Part shown: piece by piece, positions 17,886 through 28,300 of the stretch | How the letters are laid out: every line of letters starts with the position of its first letter | How positions within the stretch are numbered: position 1 is the first letter of the stretch | NCBI RefSeq assembly: GCF_964036645.1 | Contig: NZ_OZ038525.1 | Coordinates: forward strand, 1,944,501-2,008,500 | Source of the DNA: Tenacibaculum sp. 190524A02b | GTDB lineage: Bacteria > Bacteroidota > Bacteroidia > Flavobacteriales > Flavobacteriaceae | DNA: 64,000 nucleotides | Reading direction: 5' to 3' | Notes under the pieces: model-generated | The model's input: only the letters and a program-made list of their open reading frames with translations | Told to the model about the DNA's origin: nothing | Databases searched by the model: none | Position numbers and translations under genes: made by a program

Positions 17886-18470
17886 ATGGACAGCAATCCT
17901 CTTATCGAATATATTAGTAAACACATTAGCTTAACCCAAGATGAAATTGATATTATAACTGACTATACAAAATATAGAAAGTACTTAAAAGGGCAGTTTA
18001 TAGTTCAGCAAGGTGATGTATGTAGAAATGAAAGTTTTGTAGTTAGTGGTTGTGCTAAAACATTCCATATTGATTCTGATGGACAAGAACATATAGTTAC
18101 TTTTGCTATTGAAAATTGGTGGGCTTCGGATTTTGGTAGCTTTATAACACAATCTCCTGCTAATTTTAATGTTCAATGCATAGAAAATACTGAAGTAATC
18201 CAGTTTTCTTATGATAGTTTACAATTGATGTTTGCTAAAGTTCCGAAAATGGAACGTTTTGTAAGGCTTGTTACTCAAAAGGCTTATGTGGCTTCTCAAC
18301 AAAGGGTTATTAGAAACTTTAGCATGTCTGCAAAGAGCCAATATTTAAAATTTAAAAAGTTATACCCTCAAATAGAACAACGTGTACCTCAATACATGAT
18401 TGCTTCTTATCTTGGTATTACTAAAGAGTTTTTAAGTAAAATTAAGAGTCAACTTATCTCTGAACAATAA
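17886..18470 (+). CDS. Crp/Fnr family transcriptional regulator
   Basis: This 194-residue protein has an N-terminal cyclic-nucleotide-binding-like beta-roll (LKGQFIVQQGDVCRNESFVV, then TFHIDSDGQEHIVTFAIENW) and a C-terminal winged helix-turn-helix whose recognition helix reads TKEFLSKIKSQL. The arginine that contacts cAMP phosphate is not evident, as in most Bacteroidota members, so the ligand is unknown. Such genes in this phylum typically sit before the genes they control. Here a 68-bp control block follows immediately (18475) and recurs at 18924, so control of the downstream SnoaL and metallo-hydrolase genes is likely but unproven. Confidence 0.92.
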   Translation: MDSNPLIEYISKHISLTQDEIDIITDYTKYRKYLKGQFIVQQGDVCRNESFVVSGCAKTFHIDSDGQEHIVTFAIENWWASDFGSFITQSPANFNVQCIENTEVIQFSYDSLQLMFAKVPKMERFVRLVTQKAYVASQQRVIRNFSMSAKSQYLKFKKLYPQIEQRVPQYMIASYLGITKEFLSKIKSQLISEQ

Positions 18471-18474
18471 AATA

Positions 18475-18542
18475 TTAATCTAGTTTAACTTCTTTTTATA
18501 ATCTAGTTTGTCGTACAGGTTTCTCACCTACCTGAACTTTGC
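18475..18542 (+). promoter_or_regulatory. Duplicated control block, copy 1
   Basis: The block contains ATCTAGTTT twice, 23 bp apart (18478 and 18501), and the inverted repeat CAGGT-N9-ACCTG (18516-18534), and ends in GAACTTTGC, which resembles a -7 box. It aligns without gaps to 18924-18991 with 8 mismatches in 68. It lies just upstream of the broken SnoaL-like gene. Confidence 0.8.
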
Positions 18543-18564
18543 TATAAACAAAAAACAATGTTTT

Positions 18565-18918
18565 ATGGCAACATTATTAGAAAAAATAAGCAATTTAAAT
18601 GATCTTATTCTTGAAGGTAAATCTTTAGAAGCTTTTGAAAAGTATTATCATCAAGATGTGATTATGCAAGAGAACGAGCATACTCCTACTATTGGAAAAC
18701 CAGCAAATAGAGAGCGGGAAAAAGAATTCATGGCTTCAATTATTGAATTCTGAAATGCTAAACCTTTAAAAGTAACTATAGGAGAGAATATCTCTATGGT
18801 TGAATGGCTATTTGACTATACTCATAAAAATTTAGGAAACAAAAATTACACTCAGGTAGCTGTTCAGGAGTGGAAAGATGGACAGATAATCAAGGAAAAG
18901 TATTATTACAACAACTAG
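18565..18918 (+). pseudogene. SnoaL-like (NTF2-fold) protein interrupted by an in-frame TGA
   Basis: From the ATG at 18565 (MATLLEKISNLNDLILEGKS) the frame runs to TGA at 18751-18753. It then continues in the same frame without any shift to TAG at 18916-18918, through NAKPLKVTIGENISMVEWLF and VAVQEWKDGQIIKEKYYYNN. Together these give a ~117-residue SnoaL-like protein, a normal length for the fold. A single base change (for example from TGG, CGA or AGA) explains the stop. It may be a recent nonsense mutation, a sequencing error, or a readthrough; the first is favoured. An upstream in-frame ATG at 18508 lies inside the control block and is not credible as the start. Confidence 0.82.
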
Positions 18919-18923
18919 ATATG

Positions 18924-18991
18924 TTAATCTAGTTTAACTTCTTTTCATAATCTAGTTTGTCGCATAGGTTTTCTATGTACCTGAACTTTGC
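18924..18991 (+). promoter_or_regulatory. Duplicated control block, copy 2
   Basis: This has the same layout as copy 1, offset by 449 bp: ATCTAGTTT at 18927 and 18950, then TAGGT-N9-ACCTG (18965-18983) and GAACTTTGC. It ends 47 bases before the metallo-hydrolase start at 19039. Retention of both direct and inverted repeats suggests binding of the same regulator. Confidence 0.8.
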
Positions 18992-19038
18992 AATTATACA
19001 ATAAGTACTTATAAAAATATCATTAAATAATTAAAGAA

Positions 19039-19911
19039 ATGAAAAAATTAAAATTTAAAAGACTATTAGTCATAATCTTATTAACAACATTTAGCTTTAG
19101 CTATAGCCAAGGAAAGGCTAAAGTTCAAAAAATATCTAATAACATCTATTCTATTTCAATATTTCATTATAACTCATTAGTTGTAATTGGAGATAAAGGT
19201 GTACTTGTGGTTGATCCTGCAAACTCATATAGAGCACAATTAATTCAAAAAGAAATTAATAAGCTTACAACATTACCTGTAACACACGTTGTATTAAGTC
19301 ATGAACATTATGATCATATTGGAGGAACAGAAGTTTTTCCTAACGCTCAAATTTATGCTCAAAATAATGCTCGATCTATTTTTAAATTAGATGTTAGAGG
19401 GATCACTCCTAAAAGAGTAGACAACTGGTTTGAAACTGATGCTACAATTATGATGGGGAAAACTAGAGTTAACCTTCATCATTATGGAGCTGGAGATGGT
19501 GTAGCTTCAAGTATTGTTCATTTACCTAAAGAAAATGTAGTTTACTGTGTTGATATGTTTGTTAATGGAGCTATCACGGAAGGCAAATGGCTTGAAGACT
19601 CTAACTTGTTAGGTGTACGAAAAATACTGAATAACTTAACTGCTTTAAATCCAAAATATGTTGTTAATGGCCATTCTGACGGACTAGATCCTAAACATTT
19701 AATTAAAGCGTCTCAATTTTATAATGACCTTTATGACGCTATAGCTCCTACCATGATTAAGGCTACTAAAAAAGGTTACTTAGAAACTATGGAAGCTATT
19801 AAAACATTGCCTAAAACCACTGAATTACGTCAGCATAAGGATTTAAAAAATTACGATTCTCTTCCAACACATGTATACAGAATGGCTATGGCTATTTTTC
19901 ACGGCGGATAA
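19039..19911 (+). CDS. Exported MBL-fold metallo-hydrolase
   Basis: This 290-residue protein has a signal peptide (LLVIILLTTFSFSYSQ) and the metallo-beta-lactamase motif SHEHYDHIGG (His88, His90, Asp92, His93). Later ligands are represented by HHYGAGDGVASSIVHLP and VVNGHSDG. It should be periplasmic or surface-exposed and zinc-dependent. It resembles secreted subclass B-like hydrolases, but the substrate is unknown; no resistance role is claimed. It sits behind control block 2, downstream of the Crp-type regulator and the SnoaL relic, and is followed by a second exported protein of the same fold. Confidence 0.9.
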   Translation: MKKLKFKRLLVIILLTTFSFSYSQGKAKVQKISNNIYSISIFHYNSLVVIGDKGVLVVDPANSYRAQLIQKEINKLTTLPVTHVVLSHEHYDHIGGTEVFPNAQIYAQNNARSIFKLDVRGITPKRVDNWFETDATIMMGKTRVNLHHYGAGDGVASSIVHLPKENVVYCVDMFVNGAITEGKWLEDSNLLGVRKILNNLTALNPKYVVNGHSDGLDPKHLIKASQFYNDLYDAIAPTMIKATKKGYLETMEAIKTLPKTTELRQHKDLKNYDSLPTHVYRMAMAIFHGG

Positions 19912-19993
19912 ACAACACCTCATAACACTCAATTTATCAATTTTTTACCACTAAAGTTTTTCTTTAACATATAATATTCTTAAAATATAAAAA

Positions 19994-20968
19994 ATGAAAT
20001 ATAAAAAATTCAATCTTTTAAAAATAGTAACTTGTTTAACTTTACTAATGCTTATTATAATAGCTTGTAATAACGACGATGTTAACATTAACAAACCTAC
20101 AACAGTAAATTTTAATAGTGCCCCAGATGCTACTATATTATCTACAGGGAATGTTGAGATTATTACTGAAAACACTGTACGTTATCATGTATTAAACTTT
20201 AATGCGGGTGGATATACCTCAACTATTGTTGAAACTGAGACTACAGCTACTTTAATTGATGTTGGTTCTCAAGTAAATGAAGGTGCAGAGATGAGAGCCT
20301 ATGCTAATGCTATTAATAAACCTTTATCGGTTATCATTACTCATGACCATCCAGATCATTATGGTAATATTAGTAACTTTTCAGATGTGCCAGTTTTTGC
20401 ACATACAGAGGCTGCTGCTGATCTTGCTGCTAATACTGGTTTTACAACAATGTACTCAACTGCTATTAATGTTGTTGATGATTCACAAGTTATTGGTGGA
20501 TTAGAGTTTAAGTTTGCAAACATTCCTAATGCGGAAACAGCAGAAAATGGGTATATATTTATTCCGAGTCTTGGTGTATTATTCCCTGGTGATTTAATGT
20601 ATAATGGTAGACATAATTATATTCGTGAATATACTCCTTTAGATAGTGTTGATGAGCTAGATAATTGGATTACTGGCTTAAATCAATTAAAAAACGATTT
20701 TGGTAATTACAATCGTGTCTTTGTTGGTCATATAGGTACACATACCGATATCCCTACATTAATTGATGCTAATATTGAATACTTAAGAAACGCTCAAGGT
20801 TTGATTAAAGGGACTAAAGAACTAACATCTGGTAGTTTTGCTACTTCTGTTCAAGAGGTTGTTGATGAATTGGCTTTACTTTATCCTAATTTAATATCTG
20901 GTGCCTTAACGCTTGCTTTACCTGATGCTTTCTTTCCTGGAGATCCTGGTGCCAATTGGTTTGAGTAA
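19994..20968 (+). CDS. MBL-fold metallo-hydrolase lipoprotein
   Basis: This 324-residue protein has a lipoprotein signal peptide ending IIIAC (Cys25) and the metal-binding motif THDHPDHYGN (His117, Asp118, His119, Asp121, His122). LFPGDLMYNGRHNY and VFVGHIGTHTD supply the later ligand positions. It is a membrane-anchored periplasmic enzyme of unknown substrate, only distantly like its upstream neighbour. The 82-base gap shows no control block of its own, so it is probably co-transcribed with 19039-19911. A terminator follows at 21027. Confidence 0.9.
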   Translation: MKYKKFNLLKIVTCLTLLMLIIIACNNDDVNINKPTTVNFNSAPDATILSTGNVEIITENTVRYHVLNFNAGGYTSTIVETETTATLIDVGSQVNEGAEMRAYANAINKPLSVIITHDHPDHYGNISNFSDVPVFAHTEAAADLAANTGFTTMYSTAINVVDDSQVIGGLEFKFANIPNAETAENGYIFIPSLGVLFPGDLMYNGRHNYIREYTPLDSVDELDNWITGLNQLKNDFGNYNRVFVGHIGTHTDIPTLIDANIEYLRNAQGLIKGTKELTSGSFATSVQEVVDELALLYPNLISGALTLALPDAFFPGDPGANWFE

Positions 20969-21026
20969 AAACATTATTGTTTTTATCTTACTTAATTTAG
21001 ATTATAAATAAAATTATTTTACATAA

Positions 21027-21062
21027 AAAACACCTTTAGTATTAAAATACTAAGGGTGTTTT
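21027..21062. terminator. Bidirectional intrinsic terminator
   Basis: AAAACACCTTTAGTATT and AATACTAAGGGTGTTTT form a 17-bp stem with one G-U pair. It lies between the convergent MBL-fold gene and the 240-aa gene, with A- and T-runs on either side. Confidence 0.85.
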
Positions 21063-21084
21063 GTGCTAGAAATGGGTTATTATT

Positions 21085-21807
21085 TTATTTATTTGTGAAT
21101 TTAATTTTTGAAATATTGGTATATTCTTTTGCAGAATTACCATATACGCTTTTTACGTACTTTTTTACGTCTTGAGCAATATCATATAGTCCTGTATTGT
21201 CTGCATATAATAAATTATTCCGTTCTATTAACTTGGTTTTAAATATTGCTTCTGTTTGGTTTACCGCTTGTGTAGTACTTACCAAATTAACATGGTAGCT
21301 TGTTAGGTTTTCTAACTTTAAGGCTTCTGTATTTGGGTGGTAGTTTTCTACTGTTGCCAATACTTGTAGTAGCTTTGAAAAGTTTTCGGCTAACTCTGTA
21401 TAGGATTGCCTAGAGGTTGAGGTTGTTTTTGTTTCTTCGTCTTCTTTGTTTTCTTCTACTTTTTTAGTTTTGGTACTACTGCCCTGTATTAAGCGTTTTA
21501 ATGATTTTGCTTGCTCAAATGTTCCTTCGTTTGGATTTAATATATCTAAATGACTGATGATTTGTGCGCTGATTGGCTTTAGGTTTTCATAGGCTTCTTG
21601 TCTTTGATGAATGGCAATTTTGTTTGCGTTTCTTTTTTCTTCTAACTCTTTTAATACCGTAAGTCCACTATTATATAGTATGTTTAAATTTTCTAGTTTT
21701 AAGCTTTCTATTGGTGGGTTGTACTTAGTGTAGACTGCAATTTGTTCGATCAATTTTTGAAAATTAGCAACATTTTTGGAATGTCCTGTTTCATATTGTT
21801 TGCTCAT
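21085..21807 (-). CDS. Hypothetical helical protein with internal duplication
   Basis: This 240-residue soluble, charged, mainly helical protein has no signal peptide and no family I can name. Two halves are related: residues 16-46 (containing PPIESLKLENLNILYN) match residues 143-173 (containing NTEALKLENLTSYHVN), separated by a low-complexity linker rich in K, E, T and S (about 108-135). It could be a coiled-coil structural or regulatory protein. It stands alone between convergent and divergent neighbours. Confidence 0.7.
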   Translation of the reverse strand: MSKQYETGHSKNVANFQKLIEQIAVYTKYNPPIESLKLENLNILYNSGLTVLKELEEKRNANKIAIHQRQEAYENLKPISAQIISHLDILNPNEGTFEQAKSLKRLIQGSSTKTKKVEENKEDEETKTTSTSRQSYTELAENFSKLLQVLATVENYHPNTEALKLENLTSYHVNLVSTTQAVNQTEAIFKTKLIERNNLLYADNTGLYDIAQDVKKYVKSVYGNSAKEYTNISKIKFTNK

Positions 21808-22033
21808 TTTTTGTGTTTTTAAATTTCTAGCATGCTAAATATACTTGTTTTTTATTTGCTTTTACTCTCTAAGCTTTTAATTAACAATTTTTTATATACC
21901 TATAATGACTGTTAGCTATTTGCTTTTGGGTTAATGATGGAAAATATTGAATTATGAATTTTTAATTAACAGTATTAGTAGCACATTTTTTAGTTTTCTC
22001 TATTCAATTATTTACTCTGTTAAACAGTTAAAA

Positions 22034-22056
22034 AGCCCAAGCTAATTGCTTGGACT
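22034..22056 (-). terminator. Intrinsic terminator (minus strand)
   Basis: AGCCCAAGC-TAATT-GCTTGGACT forms a stem of nine positions with one mismatch, followed on the minus strand by a short T-run. The only minus-strand signal before it is the relic at 22110-22238, which suggests that this was once the end of a gene. Confidence 0.65.
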
Positions 22057-22109
22057 TAAGAATTAATATGTATTAGTAGTAAAACTAAAATCCCCCCAGA
22101 TTTAGTTTA

Positions 22110-22238
22110 TCAACTCAGAGCAAATATACTTGCTTCTTCTATTTGTATGGGGAAAATTCCTTTAGCGTAACTTTTATAAGAGTAAGCGTATTTATTGGCA
22201 TCGTTAAAGGGTATAATACCCCGAGGCTTGCCTAGAAA
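22110..22238 (-). pseudogene. Relic coding fragment of unknown gene
   Basis: Forty-two sense codons are open between two stops without a start codon. They read like protein (FLGKPRGIIPFNDANKYAYS, then YKSYAKGIFPIQIEEASIFA). The 5' side is bordered by a hairpin (CTAGAAATT/AATTTCTAG, 22232-22240 and 22259-22267) flanked by repeated CCCCGAGG and GCTTGCC motifs. It is probably the 3' end of a decayed gene or mobile element; I cannot name it. Confidence 0.4.
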
Positions 22239-22300
22239 TTAAACTTTTTGTCTTATTAAATTTCTAGTGGGCTTGCCCCGAGGTAGTTTACTTTTTGGCT

Positions 22301-22327
22301 AAAAAAAGAGGTTGCGAAAGCAACCTC
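22301..22327 (-). terminator. Intrinsic terminator of the giant surface-protein operon
   Basis: GAGGTTGC-GAAA-GCAACCTC is a perfect 8-bp stem with a stable GAAA tetraloop, followed on the minus strand by seven T residues. It lies 31 bases past the stop of the 2918-aa gene. Confidence 0.9.
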
Positions 22328-22357
22328 CTATCTAATTCAAATAATTACAATCAATTG

Positions 22358-25300
22358 TTATTCTATAATTAATTTACGTTGTAGTTTTTGTCCTTCAACG
22401 GTTAACTCATAAATATACACACCACTTTCTAACTTTTCACCATTGGCTACTCCGTTCCAATTTACTGTGTGCTTTTGTTTTCCTGCTACACGCTCATTTA
22501 CAAAAGTGTGTAGTTTTTGTCCTAATACATTATATAAACTAAGGTTTACATGTGCATCTTCTGGAATACTATAGTTAATTTGTGTAAACTCACGCATTGG
22601 GTTTGGTGCATTTTGTGATAATGACAATTCATTAACTACCTCCTCAGATGTTACCTCTGATTTTAGCTTAAATACATATGGATCGTTTAAGTCTCCCATT
22701 GCTTTATTAGCTGTAAAGGCTTCCGTATTCTCTAAATCTACCACTTTTTCTCCATCGTATAACTTAAAGGTTACTTCTTTAGCTTCATTTGCTCCAACTC
22801 CTAAATAGTAATGGTACGCATCGTTAATATATTCTGCCTTAGACACTCCACTTAATTTATTGTTTACATAGGCTAAAATGGTATAGGTTTTATCAGACAC
22901 ATTAAAGTCATCTTGCTCTATAACACCATTTACATACATAAAGTTCGCAAAATTATTAGCATTAAATGTTTCTCCTAAATCTTGATAAGCTGGTGCTTCT
23001 TCTAATTCACTTGAATCATTATTTACTTGATTTTTATTTGCTGACTTAGCGAATCTTGCTAATGATGGCCTTGCTACAATACCTGAATAATTAATAGCGC
23101 CACTATTACTAGCCTTGAAATAATATCCGTATCCAGGTGTTAGGTGTGTTAAACTACCACGCCATCCTTCTGTAGTTGAATATTCAGCAAATAATCCTCT
23201 TCTTTCAATTCTATCTCCATCACTTACGTTATTAGCAGTAAATGATCTTAAAGCATATCCTGTGCGTTGTAATTCATTTGGATAATATGGAATTGCATTT
23301 CTAAAGTTATTGCCTGTAATAGTAATATTTGTATTCAAGTTTACTGGTACTCCTGTGATTTGAATGTACTTAACTTCTGCAGAAGCTACATTTACTAAGT
23401 ATGCTTTAGATACATCTAACACTGTTAACTCACCTGAGAAACTTAAATCACTTTCTACAGTAGCCATTTGTGTTGGATTCATAATATCAATAATTTGTGA
23501 ATTCACTGGTAATCCTTTAATTGCTGATAATGACAAGGTATTTGCTACGTTGTTATCTTTTAAATTAAAGCTTAACTCTTGAAATCCTCTACTTACTGCA
23601 ATTCTTTGCGTTACCTTTTCTCCAACCGTAAATGTTACAGGACTATTTACTCCTAATGATTGGTTTACTTGGAAGTTATAATTCTCTACAATTCCTTCAT
23701 ATTCTGTACATTCAGATGCATCCCATACTTTAAATGTTAACGCATCACTTTCTGATACATTACCAAACACAGTCATATCTACTAATCCGTTGTTTCTAAC
23801 GTTTGCATACCCTCTTACTTGATTATTAATGTATACTTTAACAGCATCTTTTACATCTGTAGAAATTTGTGAATTGATTAATAAATTTCCTCTTAAACTC
23901 ATAGAGAATGGGTGGTTATTTTCAAAACTTCTATCAACTATTGGTTCTGGACAATTAACCGTTACCTCAACCCTAAAGCTTTCAATACCTAATTTATGTC
24001 CTGTTACTCTGTTAGAAGTTGAAATATAAATATTAGATGAATATACACCAGGGCTTAAGAAGCTTTGTACTTCAAACTTAAAGTCTCTCTTTGTTTCTCT
24101 TGCTCTTATAAACTTCTCATCTCCTTCTTTAATTTCTCCATCGTTATCAGAAACTTTCATCCAGAATGGCAAGTTTTTAAACTCATACCTAACATCTACT
24201 CCTCCAGTTTCATTTACCAAATCAATATGTTCAATACTTGTTGCTTCTCCTTGATTTTGTGTAACTGAAATATTGTTTTGACTCCAAGTTAGCTTGCTTC
24301 TATCAATTATAAAACTCCAAGATGCTTTATCTACTTTATTTCCTAATGGATCTTGTAGTTTTTTGTCTTTAATAAACACCGTTAATTGTGCTCCTTCTAC
24401 AAATTCTAAGTCTTGAATTTTCATATTGAAGTTAATAACCGTATTGCCTTCAGACATGGTAGTTTCAAACTGAATGTCTTCAACTGTTCTAGTTTTATCT
24501 AAAGGTGCAGCTTCTTCATTAGTTACAAAACTAATTCCTGTAGCAGTAGTTCCCACGGCATTTCCTGTAAAGTCTTGCACCGCCTCATCTGGTTGTCCAG
24601 ACAAACCTTGCTTCGCTAATTTATTATCATTAAACACAAAATAAGCTTCTAATGCATCTTCATTACCTAATAATTGACTCTTAAAGTTACTAGCTATTTC
24701 TGCAGGGGTTCTTGTTGCCTGCCATATTCTAACCTCATCCAATGATCCTACAAAAGAATCTCCTGAAGCCATTGGTGAAATTAACAATGCTTCTTCATTG
24801 GCTGCATTGGCTGTATCTGAAATTCTACCCGAACCTACTGGGTTTCCATTGAAGTAGATTACCGCATTTCCGTTTTGCTTCTCATATACCACAGCCACAT
24901 GTGTCCAAGTAAATGGTTGTAAACCAACATTAGACTGTACATTATCATTAGTTACTACTTTTCCATCTGACTTTAATGAAACATGGTAGTTTCTTCCTTT
25001 TTGTAAAATTGGCACTTGTACTCCTGACGGGAATTTTGCTGGATTAACCCACATTTCCACCGTAAATTTATCTTCTAAATTAAATTTGTTATTGTGCGGA
25101 ATTGTGATCTCATCCGATACATTGTCTAATTTCACAGAAGTTAACGGCTTAGGAATTCCTCCTAAAATACCTCTTAATGCCAGTGAGTTTAAGTTTACTG
25201 TTGCCGGATTAATAGGCGCAGAGAATTTAGCTGAAATGGTTCCACTTGTATGTATACCTCCGTTATCTGGAGTAGTTAACACTAATTGAGGTGCATTTCT

Positions 25301-28300
25301 TGAAATTTTTCCTTTTACAAAAGGTGTTGGATTTTTTCGATTGTTAGGATTGTCTGAACCACCATCACCACATACAGGTACTATTCTAAAACTGTATTCT
25401 CCATCAGTTAAACCAGAAACATCTGCACTATACGATACTTGATCTGTATCTGCATCTAAGTTTTCTTTTAATGTTTTTAAGTCTAACTTCTTTAAAATTC
25501 TTGGCGTATTATTCCCTTTAATAGTATACTCTAAGTCTACAGAGAAATCATCTGTATCTGGTTTGTCTTTTAACTCAGGTATTCTAAATGTAAAATCTAG
25601 TTCTTTTTTATCAGATCCATTTACAATCCAATCGTTTTGAGGTGCATCTGCTTCAATTTCTTCAATACAAGCTCCTGTAAAATGAGCAGTTACTAAGATT
25701 TCTGCATATGGTGCTACACCAACTTCAGCATATTCATCTACTCCATACGAACGATAACGATCTCCTGCTTGCTCACACTCTGAATACATTTGAATTTTAA
25801 TGTTCTCGTATGAAATTTCAGAAGGTGCATCTGTACCTCTTGCAATACGCAGTTGTGCTTTTACTTCTTGTTGTACTCCCGTTGATGAATTAGGGTCTAA
25901 GTCAAACACAAACCTAGAGGTAGTAGCTGGCTCAAAAATTGGTGATTCGTTTAAATTTACTACTGCACCTAATGGATTGGATGATCCTGCCATACCTACT
26001 ATATAGGTTTTTCTAGTTGCATCATTCGCTACTTGTGTGTTACGTAAAGTTAAGTTATACAAGATTGATTCATCTCCTGTACCATACCCTACTACTTTAT
26101 CTACTATTAATTCAACACCTTCTCTTGGTACTGTACCTGATTCAAACGGACATGAGCTTCTACCTGCGTTTGTTTTAAACATTGGTGTATCATACTCTGG
26201 ATCTCTTTTTATAGAAATATCAAATTGATCTCCTGCATCATCATCATTCAATGTAAAACTATCTACTCTATTATTACCATGCGTATCCGTATCTGTACTA
26301 CTATTAAAGTTATGTACCTTTGTTTCATTACTTAAAGAAGCACCAGGGCCTACCGCTGTAAATTCTCCTGAAAAACTTCCACCTACATATGGACCTCCAC
26401 TAAATTCATTTCCTGCATTATTTGTTTTTTCTCTTGTTAGTGTATAGCTTACTTCTGTTAACGCATCTAATGTAATACGTTGATCTAAACTTGAAGGATC
26501 TAATCCTACTCCTGCAGGCCCTTGATTATTATTGGTATTTAAATTTTTAGTAGTATCACTAAAATCTTTACCATTGGTTGCAAAGTTTTTCGTAATCTTA
26601 TCATGATTCTTTTGGATAATTTCCTTCCAACGCATTATTTGATGTTGGTAGTTTTTAATATCCTTATCCTCTCTATCACTAGGACTTGCTGCTAATAGTT
26701 TTTCTAATGTTTGATCTAAATTTAAATGATCTCTACCTTCAGGGGTACTTGTAATACCGTGATTTTGATCGTACTTCTGAATGGCTAAATCATATAAATT
26801 ACGAATTACATTATCTTGTATACTTTGTTTAGTATATGCAAAAGGAGTAAGTGTAGATGGTTTAGCTACATTACTTAAATTGATAACTCTTGGTGTACAA
26901 CCCTCTAATTTTAATTCTTGCCCTTTTCCAAATGTAATTACCTGAGACATACCAATAAATACATCTGCATCTTCTCCTACATAAGTAGGATCAGAAGGTG
27001 TAGAAATTGATTTTTCTAAAACTACTGTTGTTTCACTACCACTGTGTCTTGCGTATTGAAACTCTCCTCCTATTAAAAATTTATTTTCTGAATTTGCATT
27101 GTAAATATAACCTCCTGTAGCTACGATAGCTGCAGCACCAATTCCTGTTGCTGTTCCTGTTATATATGTTTGCTTTAATCTAACTTTAGCACCTATAGAA
27201 TTATCTATAGCTGTATTTACTCCATTTTCTTTAGATAACGTTTTTGTAAAAGTTGCTCCTTTTTCTAGCGTAGCAAAACTGTTATCTCCTGGAGGATCAT
27301 GCAATACAAATCCTACCTGCGGCTCAACTAATGTAAAATCAGAGTTTCCTTGACGAGCTCCTAAAATAATAGCTGTTTCAGTAGTTGAAGTTGTTCTTCC
27401 ATTATGATTTGCAGATATTAAAAAGCTTCTAGTATGATCTCCTAAGAAATTTGGTGAAGAAACTTGTGTGAAAAATTCTTTTACCTCAGATACTACTGAT
27501 ACTGTTAGGTTTTCGCTAGATAAAATAGCATCTCCTCCTAAGGTAACCTCTGCATCTTCAACAATACATTTATTTTCTCCATACCTTTCAAAAACACGAA
27601 CATTCATTTTAAAACCATCATGTGACTCAAATTTATATTTACCATCACAAGTACTATTTATTGGAGCTCCTACATAATCCTTCATATTATTTCTATCATT
27701 TGCTCCTGCCATATCAAACTCAAACAACTCTATTTCTAACTCAATAGGGTTTCTAAATTCAAAATCATACACCACATTAGAACGGCGTAAATCAATAATA
27801 GGGCTTTGCAGCGTTCTATTTGAATCTACATTAGTTATCTCTACCCTATACTGTCCTGGTAGTAACCCTTCTACTTTAAAAACCGTAGCGTCATTATTAA
27901 AGTTATTGTTATCAATTGTTTTTTCAAACTTTGGAAATTCAATATCTGTACGTACAATTTTACCTGTCCAAGCTCCTACATTATTATTACATGGTACTAC
28001 TATGTTTCCTACAAAACTAAACCTTGTTATATTTTCGAAGTTTACATTTTGTAAAGGCTCTTCTAATACTACTTCATAACTTTCTCCTTGAGGATTTAAC
28101 TTTGCTTCACTTGCAATATAAGTATACTCTACTTCTCTTCTATAATTAACTGTTACTGCGTTGTCAAAATTAGCTGCTCCTTCAAATTGCAAATAATTAT
28201 TGTCTAGCCCGTTTGCTACCCAATCTATTGCTTTTGTTCCTGCTTTCTGATCAAAACGATATGATAAACGTAATGCTGATTCTTCAGGTGTTAAATATTT

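Noticed and set aside
18508..18564. N-terminal extension of the SnoaL-like gene from an ATG at 18508
   Set aside because: Those codons fall within the duplicated control block, which is repeated before another gene without coding.
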